Positions 45,657-56,200 of a stretch of DNA of 64,000 nt are shown here, piece after piece. Source of the DNA: Phoronis australis (lineage: Eukaryota; Phoronida; Phoronidae); the NCBI GenBank assembly GCA_002633005.1, contig NMRA01000428.1, positions 118,900 to 182,899 on the forward strand, read 5' to 3'. The notes under the pieces are model-generated. The model worked only from the letters and a program-made list of their open reading frames with translations. It made no database searches and was not told the origin of the DNA. Within the stretch, counting starts at the first letter, position 1. Every line of letters begins with the position of its first letter. A program made the position numbers and the translations under genes.

Positions 45657-46030
45657 TGTCTGTTTAACATCGATACAAGGGGAAGTATAATTAAATATCC
45701 AACTTAATTTTCTGGACCCATGTTTATCGAATAAGACGTCTCAAATTCAAGTTCAACCGAATTTCCACATTAGTGATTTTTGATCCCAGAGAAAAAGACA
45801 CTCAAAGTCTCGAGTCCTTGCATTTTACAAAAATAAATGTGGAAATTTAAATCACAAATCTGCCATGCGATTATTGTTTGAATATGCAAGGATATGCGAC
45901 TTTGGAGATTTTTATACCAACCTCAACGACAGTAATTCGTTTCGATGTACAAAAAAATGTATAACCGCGGGTAACGCTAGTCTCTTGCTGCTTGCTACGT
46001 GATACAACAACAGTATGATACCACGACAAG

Positions 46031-46036
46031 TTTATT
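46031..46036 (-). terminator. Polyadenylation signal AATAAA (minus strand)
   Basis: Plus-strand TTTATT 45 bases past the transporter 2 stop codon; a plausible signal giving a very short 3' UTR. Confidence 0.5.
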
Positions 46037-46081
46037 AAAATCTAACATAATAGACGTATGCTGACAGTCACCCCATTGCGG

Positions 46082-47271
46082 CTACATCACAGTTTCTCGT
46101 TGTCCTGACGCCACAGTATGCTTGTTGACCCCGCCACCTTTAGGCAAATGTACTTCGTGTTTGTCAACGAAATCAAATTCCCCATCATCATCATCTTCGA
46201 GAAAAGTTTTCAACTCTTTTGAAGGACCTTCTTCTAATAGTGTATCCTGAATCCAAACCTTTTCTCGAAGTTGAACAGTATGGTGACTTGCAAGGATCTG
46301 AAGTAATATTGCAGACAACAACCCCAAACAGGACAGACCCAGACAAACATACATTAAGGACATCTGACCGATATTCTGCAGTAGGTATCCTATCAGATTG
46401 TCCGTACACAGGTCTACTAAGCAGGTTATAACAGATGCCCAGCCAATCAAAACCACGGTAAGACTGACATAATTATTCAGCCAGGACATCATGGTTGCCC
46501 ACATGGACGAGGCGAAAAGTCTGTAAGCACAAAAATATACCCATAATGCCGTACGGGAAGTGAGACCAAATGATAAAAGAGCGAATGACAGGGTTGTTGC
46601 AACAGCCTGGGTGAAGAGTATGACGTGTACAGGAACAAACAAACTGCACAACGAAGTGACGACACGTGACACCAAGCGCATGAGGTTTGCAGTGGATATC
46701 AGATATGCGGCTTCTTCTTTTTCAAACTTTAAATCGCTTTCAATTGCAAAGGAGAATCCCCAAAGAGTAACTGCAGTTGCGTGACCACGAAGACAAGAAA
46801 AATATACAGTCATCCCAATAAGTATAACCAATCCAAAGGTGAGATCCCCGCCAGCCCAATTCCGTGGGGAAATAGTTTCCAGGAAACTGACTTTTGGTTT
46901 GTCATGCGTTGTGCCGTTGCTGTGCAATTTATTGTCGGGAATCAGAATTTTACTTCGTTCAAGAAAATCGAAAATCAAAAAACAGACGCCAATTAATGAC
47001 ATCAGACTCGCAATGGTTATGAAGGGTATCTCTATCCTCGACGGTTGAGTGTTAGCGGACCATTCCGTGATATTGTCGGTGTTCATTTGCTGTAAAGACA
47101 TGTTGAACATACTTTGACTTTCATTAGATACCCGTTGTGTCCGGTGTAGGGAAATGAAAGACTTGCTTATCAATGGCGCGACAGTTTGGCCTAAAGGAAA
47201 GCCCACCGAGACGAGATGCAGCGGAAACGCTGCCCGACCTCTCCACATTGAACTGATTATTTGAGGTTCCA
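46082..47271 (-). CDS. Transporter 2, terminal exon
   Basis: Acceptor TTTGTTTCAG; first codons EPQIISSMWRG. Eight or so membrane segments aligned with paralogue 1. N-x-S/T sites fall in the first loop (NMSLQ, NITEW). Stop at 46082. Confidence 0.88.
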
Positions 47272-50200
47272 CTGAAACAAAACATTGAGATACATGAAGG
47301 TCTAGTGAATGCTGAATAATCCATTCAAGGGGTTAGCCACAGGTTATCAAAAATCCTGAGAACACTCGAAACCCCTCAGCTTAGGGCACCAGGCACAGTA
47401 AAGACCCTGCCTCGTTGCTACAGGAGTTCGTAGAAAAAGGGAATCGATATGGTGCCGTGGGTAGCTAAAAGGTATAGCGACTGACGGGGGGGGGTGAAAA
47501 TTATAAAGACTCTTGGAGGTGAGTAGGGGTGATTGTCACGAAGTTGGGGAAACTCAAATAAGTTAGACGCCCTACACTTCTTTGAAACTGAGTACTCCTG
47601 TCCAGTAAATCTTAACTCGTCACTGATTAAAATTAATGATGCATTCACTATCCCCTGATTACTTAAATGTGACATCAACAATTATGCTTATTAAACATAA
47701 AATTTAGGGGCTAAAAGTTGTTTGCGAGATAACGCTCGTTTCAAAATTCAGTTGAAATTGAGAGATAAATTTGAAGACAACACATTTTGGAGGGATTTGA
47801 CTCGTATATAGGCCTACTCTGGAGAATCTTGAGGCAACAGTTAGTTACGCAGGTTGCCAATCCCATGCACGTGTGGCTTTGGGTAAATGCCGTCAAACAA
47901 TATCGGTAAAAAGTCAATGACGGCACAAATAACATTTTTCATTTTCTAAGGACGATTAACCCACGTGACTGCACTCGTCAATAGCATTTCGCATTTGCGA
48001 GACTGTTTGACAGACCGCAATTTATATCAGCAATACCTCAATTTGGCTCAACTCTTATTTCAACGAAAACAGAAGAAGATTAGACCGGCTTTATAGCAGA
48101 AAGTGAACTTGTTCAAAATTTGCTTGTTGAGGTGTGGCGTGAACCGAATGCTCGAAAAACAAACCTTTTTAAAAGTAATTTTTTAACTTTGGTCGTTCTT
48201 ATAACACATACGACAGGGTACTTTACTAAACACCTTTTTGAACGCGGTCGTCGTGTTGACACATGTAGTCAGGCTCCAATTTTCAAAAAGGCCTCAGAAA
48301 GTAGTGTCGTGGGCATTTAGGGTAAAACAGATCTGCTCATTGATTTTTAACTAATCTGAGGGCACTGAATCAAAAAACTGTATGCCTCACTGGATTTTCC
48401 CCTGTAACCATCAAATCCAGCGGCCATTTTGAAATTGGAAAGTTCCAATAAATGCCTTTTAAAATGAGTATGCTACAACAAACTATAGGTTTTCAGGTGT
48501 AATAAACTCATTTTGATACTGTTTTTGTGATTGGAGGTTAAAGTCACGCGAAAAATTCAAGGTCAAACTGCACCGCACATGCTCCATTGCAATTGCAATA
48601 AGCTCAACTATTTTGTGCATCTTCACACATAAGCTCAAACAAGTTATGTAGTGTTTCAGGCAAACTGAGTTTTGCTTACGCCATCGATAAATCTAAGATG
48701 GCGGCCTGCCACCATCTTGGAATGGTAATGCCTAAGTAAGTGTTCTTAGTTCTCTAGTGATATGTTAATATATTAGGTTTTCATGCACTGGAGGCTCATT
48801 TTAAGCACCATTTTCGTAATTAGACGTCAACATTATGCTCAAAGGTTGAATTTTGCCAATGTGTAATGACTTGAAAACACGAAAATGTCAGTTGCAATCG
48901 AGTGCCAGCAAAGAAGCCACTTGTATTCCATTTTCATTTTTATTACAGGTACACGAACATCGTTTGCTACAATAACGTGTTTCTTATGAAGATTATAGCA
49001 AGTCAAACAGAATGTTTTCGGTTAACACGATTTCTTAGAACCTTAAATAATGAAGAATGCGTGACAAATGTGGTTAATCATGGAGAGGTCTTGCTTTTTG
49101 AGTGAAAGTGCCAGAGTCGAAGTCTTCTTGTTTCATTACCATTATTATGAGATTAGCTTACAGGCAAAAGCCTGGAACACCCTTTGGTGCACATACATGC
49201 AGGATTCTGGAATTGGTGGTAGCGGCATCAGCAAAGATATTATGAGCTCGCCTACAAAGATCCGACCATAATGAGCACTGTCTGGGAGTTCCTGTGTGCT
49301 CTTGTCTTCCTTTCTCCAAACAGCTGATTGGTAGTTAGGTCGTTGTATGTGCCACTGGAAAGCGTCAGATGACGGCGCAAAGGCTCATGTGATACATCTT
49401 TGCCAAACAAGGCCACACAAGCGTTATCGCAGACAGCTTGATTGCGCTCACCATTAAAATGACAAACCAACAATCCAACTTGAGATTCTGCCTGTGGCGT
49501 ACGTATTTTCCTCCCGAGTTCTAAAAGAGCACAATGTTCAAAAACACCTTCCAAGTGATCTTCTTTCCGTGTCCGTGAAGCTGGGAAACTGTGTCACAAC
49601 CATGAAACACCGGTAGGCTTACAACCATGGAACTTGACATGTTGTAAATCTCATGAACTAGTATGCACGATGGCTTCTTCATAGTGCCTGATTTCATCCA
49701 AAGATGAGAACATTTCATTTTCTCAAAGTGGTGCACCAGTAGAACAAGCACGTCTGTGTCACGCGAGGAAACCACTGCGGTGACAACTTAAACATTTACG
49801 CGGTGTAAGACAATGCATGTGCCAGCTCTTTCATGGTTTGCCTGTAATGCTGAAATGTCGAATTGGGGTTTAGATGGCAATACTTTGCTTTCGTCGTGAC
49901 ATCCCCCACTCTCAGTCATTGTTTCTCCAGGAGGACAATTTAGCACTAGCTGTTGAGACAAGAATTCTTGCAGGCCTTGTTTTTTTCTGCCAGCTCGGTG
50001 AAACTCTGCGGGACAGACAAGCCTTTCACTTGACGTCTGATCGGATGAATACCATTTGCTTGTCTTTTTACGTGCTCCATCTTTAATCGAGGGCTGCCAA
50101 TATTGATCTTATGCTATATCTAGTCATTCGAAACCGACTCCCATAACCAAAATGGACTTCAGAAACGACTTCGCACAGTCTCGAAATGCCACGGCTTCAT

Positions 50201-53200
50201 TCGACTTCCCATAGATCTAACGAGAGTTTGTACTTCGATAACTAGGGCTGATGCTCCTCTCAGACGTGTTATGGATGCCCTGTCAGTGGTGTCTGCGAGC
50301 AATTCAAGTTGTGCAGATTTATTTCCCGGATGCAAACTTCCATCAGTGGATGCAAGAGACAGTGGCACTGACTTTAATTCGTGTTGGGAAATACTTTCTA
50401 CGCTCATTGGATGCCCTGTCTTGTATACAGTGAGAAGACACTTTGGAAACGTCTCAATTTTAATTACTTTCTTCATGTCTTTTTCCTTACCTGGATTTGG
50501 AACAATTTAAAGCAATGGAAATGTGATAACTTTGTTTTTGGCTATTGGATCCTTGGCGGCTGCATACGTAACAGTTTGTGACGAAACAAAACGGGTCTTC
50601 ACAAGGTCTGTTATCTTTTCTTATCCAATACTTTCAGGTTCCAGTAGTAATTCTTCAAATTACTTTGTTGCACCGTCTTTGGTTATGGTGTTTTGCAGGG
50701 CACGTGAAAGGTCCTAAAATGGATTGGCACGTTGAAACACGGTTACCAACAATTCTTCATCGTCTTTGTCCTTTCTAACTCTTCTAACTACTGATTCGAT
50801 GACTTGCATCCAAACAGTCGCCGTGTTTCTAAAGAAATTTGACTGCGCAAGTTGTAGAATAGCGCCCATCGACTTAGTGCTGATGACGTTTTTGTGATCC
50901 CAACTCTTCCTCCAGAAGACTTTCCAGTGGGGTTCAACCACTCCAGTGTATGACCAGGGTTCACGTGGTTGAAGAAGCCATCTACGTCTTTAACCAAGAC
51001 ATTCCCGTTCTGACATTCCGAGTAGACATTTTCTGGCAACATATGCACTTCAGCAAGATATATGGCGCCGGATCTGGCATAATTATGGTGGTAGTAACGT
51101 AAGAAGAATGAGAGCATCTCCGCAAAGGCTTCACGATGCAGATTCCTAGTACCTTCTCGCTGGGCTCTGGTATGCTGCAAAAGCACTCCAATCATCTGCA
51201 TGTACTACCATCAGAACGTCCCAGTATGGTTCCCTTGACGTATCTTCGTGGCGAACACTTCGAAAGTGTTCTTGAACCTATGTAATCCCAAAAGAACGGT
51301 CACTTCTTCAAACCCAAAAGCTTGGTAATTTTCTACATCTTCCTTCATCACACTGTCAAAATCATTGAGAAAGTGCAAGAATTTTGTAACCAACATCTGT
51401 CACAAAGCTTGGACGATGAGTTTGTGAACGCCAATAGCTTGTGAATATTGTTGATCTTCCATAATCCCATCAGCAACATTCGGTCCAAGAACCCCCCCCC
51501 CAATCAGACCAAACATCATTCAACCCTGAGTCAGCCATTTGTTTTCACAAAACTCTCAAAAATGACAATAGAATTGGGTAAACTGCCAAGTCAAGGAATC
51601 AAGACATCTGCAAAGTCTGGCGTTGACGATTTAAGCTCTCTGAAGGATCGCGGAGAGGGCTTCGTCTACTTTTCATCGACGGAGCGTGTTATGTGAATCA
51701 TTCTTTGGACAACGGTGTTTAAGATGTCTTTGACGTGCGCTGTCACGTGCATGATTGGAAGGTATCCAACTGATGTGCAAGGAGGATTGTTGTCCGCATG
51801 TGCTTTATTAAAGGCAGTTTAAGTAGGCTTGAGATGGTCTGTATTCCTTGACAGATGGAATGCGATAGCATTTGCTTGGAACTGACGTAATGGCAAGCCT
51901 CAGTGTGTCTTGCAAAACATTCTTCCTTAACTTGATCCCTGAAATTGGGATGATTTCTCCATCTTGTAATGGGAGAATTTCATCCACGACATTTGGAACG
52001 TTAATCTTTTCCATTCTTATGGCGCCATTGTGGATAGAACCTATAATGGGGTGGTCTTCTTTTCCAAGCGGCATATTGAGTGGCATGAAATGTGTTATTT
52101 CCGTCAATACTTGCCTCATTCATGTCGACCTTGTGTGCAGAAAATGTGTAAAGCGCCCATCTACAACATTAGGAGAAATAATTGCGTCATCCTCATCCAT
52201 GATTTCAAGAGTCTTCTCATCAAGAGCGGTGTATAGCTTCAGATGATCTTTATAGGCCATAACATAATCTGCAATATGGAAAAGGTGCAAAAGGGCTTTG
52301 GAGCTTGTTGACTGGTGAAGACAACTTCCCAGTACAACATTTTTGGGCGTGAGTCTCCCACTGACGACTAAGACCAAGCCTTGGGCCATGTTAAAAATTC
52401 GTGTACGCCTTTGCTGTTGTTTGCTGCTATCACGGTCAGCATCCTGATTTCTAAGAACATCTTCGCCAGCTATCACTAGGTTCAGGAATATAAAGAGGCT
52501 GTCTGGTACACAATTCATAGAAATTTTTCAGACATATCTACTCCTTCATATGGAGGATTACCTAAAATATCAGCCCTCAGTTTTAGTGCTACATGGGCAA
52601 TATCATGATAATCATCCCTGAAATTCTCAGGGCTGTATTTTGGGATGTCTGATGTGCTTTGTACTTTTTCATCTGCAAAGTGATGTCGCATAATTGAAAC
52701 TGGCATATGGGCATATGTAAACGGAACACTGTTGTCGGCAATAATGATGATGTCGTAAGTACCAGCCGAGACAGCTGGTCTTTAAACGTTGCCTGCCGGG
52801 TAATGGATGAGGATGGAACAATAACTAGACAGATTTCGCTGATGTTGCAGTGTCATTTCTGCACTGCCTGTAGTTCTAAGACATTTCCATTGTCGGCACA
52901 CACTTTAAAGGAGCATGCCACCCAAAAATCAACCTAATTTGTATCAATTTAGATCGAGTAGTTCTACTCGATAACGACACGCATGGTTGCGTGACCTGAC
53001 CCCTGACGGCAGACGGAGGTGTTGGAATTATCCAGTGACGTCATCGGTTTCACACGCAGTCTGTTCAGCAGTTCTCAACATGGGTTACTGGTGTCAGCTT
53101 ATCGCTTTAAGTCATCGTTTAACACCAATAAATCGTCAAACTTCGATGTAAAACCCTTAAAAATACACCGAGTTCTTATAAAAACGCGTTGTTTTTTTCG

Positions 53201-56200
53201 CTCTTGCGGATTTATTGGTATTTGGACACACCGTAGCCTACAAAGTTCGGCAGGCCAATAAGGTCCGTAGCTGGAGTTTGGGGTCTGTTCGGAGATAATT
53301 TCGAAGTATTTTCCTTGAGATACAGACAGGAGAACCTAGATCTGTGTTGTTTAGACTTGTGATTTTTTGAGTTCTAAACACAAAACGCTTTAAGTTATCC
53401 TGGCCAGTGGCTCGGATTCCGATCAGGCCCGTGGCGCCGCTCGGATTGATTCGTTATCCCGGCCAGTGGCTCGGAAACTGATCAGACATCACGAACATAA
53501 ACCAGCCAAAGTTCAGTGGAAACTAAACTTCCAGTCGAGAAAATACTATACTAGTGAGCCAAAGTAATGTGCACGTGATTATGTTGGTGAATTAGCCACG
53601 AAACTGCAAATCTACTTACTCGTCGGGGGCCGCGAATTCACGTTCCGCTTTGGCCACAGCACCGTCAGGACAGAAGTTGTACAATGACAATCGTTATTTG
53701 AGAAATGCAAATGTAACACCTAACACCTGGCCGTGGGATGGAAATCGAATTGTTTCACAACAGTTTCTGCCAGCAAACACTAAATTAGCATGAGCTCACA
53801 CGGCCTCGGTGTCCCGTCAATTAGTTTTATTGCACCTAAAGCCGGTAACGCAGTGATTTATCCATTGCTGGCTTTTCAAATAATTTGCACTCACGAACAC
53901 TCCAAAGGCATCACAAATTGCATCTAATGAGACAGACTTTGTTTCAGTTTTATATAAGTATTGGTTAGGGTGAGAATAATTCATTTTGAAAAAGAACGCT
54001 CAGTAATGAACGCCAACATGGCAACTCGAGCAGACTGTTTTAATGTACTAAAGCCACTTTCAGTTTTTGCTTGCGTCATGTTCATCGAGTTTTCTTTTCT
54101 ATTAAGGCACTGCTTTACTGCCAAGACTTTGGACACCTAAATAAAATTTTTACTTTTTGAGACAATTTCCGATGTTGCAACGCATTTGCTAGAACCGGGA
54201 ATTTCCGAGAGTATTTTGTATGAAAGTGACATAGTTTAGGAAATCTATTATTGGAGACTGTCCAAGTCATTACTCCGACAGCTTATTACTACCATCATAG
54301 ACTTATCGAAGAGAGTGCCCCTCCATTTCTCCACTAAGACCACGACCTAAAAGTTAAAAGCATATCGATTTTGAACGTTGGGCATCTATTTTCATTGTGA
54401 TTTCCCACCTTCTTGGTGTGTATTTTTTGTGTCAGGAGCGACACTTCCATTGTCATTGTGGGAAAACTTCAGAATAACTAAAAAAATCACGCTTTCAGAA
54501 ATTGCCAGTGGGGTCTACCGTATATGCGAGCATCTGTTTGCATGCGTCTGTATTCTACTTATTACGTACAAATAATACACCTGCGCCTTAATTTCCAGGC
54601 GTAATTTTCAATTTCTAGGCGTATATTCTACGTAATACACCTGCGGCTAGCTACTATTTCCTTGTACGCCTATTACGCCTGCGCCAAAATTTCCAGACAC
54701 ATTTAAATCTTTCTAGGCGTATTTGCGTCCCTGCCGGCGCTAATTATGAGCCCTTCATGTACGTTCCATGAAATATTTACAACACGCATTGTTACTTACT
54801 ACATCATTTGTGTTTCACGTCATATATCAACTAATCACATCTACTTGAAGTACATATTAACAAATAAACAATTCATGACTCCATCTTAAAACAGTGTTTT
54901 ATCGTAATTTATCAAAGTTTTCGTTTCATCGAGACCTTGAATGTCCAGCATTGCTTTTGCAACCAGAAACTTTAAAAGAGCCTCACTGCTATGAGTCCTG
55001 CTGTGAAGTGGTACTATAGAAATTTTACTCTTTGAAACTATGTATCAATGCCAAATAAAAAATGGAAAAGTCCATAACAATGAATAAAAGGGAAGATTAA
55101 AACTGTACAATTTGTTGCAGTGCAGTAACATACCATATTTTCATTCATCACGTTTGATTCAATCTATTATCAACAGCCATTTAATTTTTTGTTTATTCCT
55201 TTTTGAGCATTACAATTTCACAATAGATTGTAGCAGCCATCTTGGATTTAGTGATGGTGTAAGCAAAATCTATTTTGCCATACATTGTTGTTCCTGGAAG
55301 ACTCCAAAACTAGTCTGAACTTATGTGTAAAGATGCCCCGAAATATTTGAGCTCACAGTCTTTCCAATGGAACATGTGTGGCATAATGTGACCTTGACTT
55401 TGACCATCCAGTAACAAAACTAGTATCTGAAAAGATTTTATCAGCCCTAAAAACCTACAGTTTAATGTATCATACTCATTTTAAAAGGCATTTATTGGGA
55501 CTTGCCGATTTCAACATGGTCGGAGGCGGCCATCTTGGATTTAAGGGTTATGCCGCCAAAATCCAGCCAGGCATACATTTTTTGGATTCAGCTCCGTAAA
55601 ATTATTAATATCAATCATCAGATCTGCATTACCCCGAAATGCCTTCGACAGTCACTTTTGCCAAATTGGAATCTGGATAGTCTGGATGTACATGCGTGTG
55701 ACAAACGCATACCTTCACTCGTTTAAAAGGATTTTCCTGTCTTACACTTACGATTGTGGAAAATTGTGGCAGAGGTAACACTGAGGAAGCGTAACACACC
55801 AAGTATCTCAACAGATGGCGCAACAGGAATTATTGCGTAAAAAAGAGCTCCAAGAGTGCAGCCAACAGCAATCACCAAGTTGCTCCTGAAATCACATAAT
55901 GCATTTGAAGCTTCCGTGTGTACATATGTGAGTGTGAGTGTGTGTTTCTGTGTTTTGCCTCGTGTGTGGTTACGTAATAGCATTTTAATATGTAAATTGC
56001 TTAATAAACGGCATGTGGTTTTTAAACCACATGCCGTTTATTAAGCAATTTATTAAAATAACCACCTGCAGCAATGACGCTGGCGTGTGAATGTGCGTGC
56101 GTTTGCGTGTGAGTGCGTGTATCTGTCTGTCTGTAAGTTTGCATGTGTGTGTGTGCGTTCGTGTGCCGCTGCTTAATAGCAATTTTACTTCAAAATTTGT

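Noticed and set aside
53019-53261. 80-codon plus-strand frame after the TTAA-type repeat start
   Set aside because: No recognisable domain, and it lies in what looks like short repeat-element sequence.
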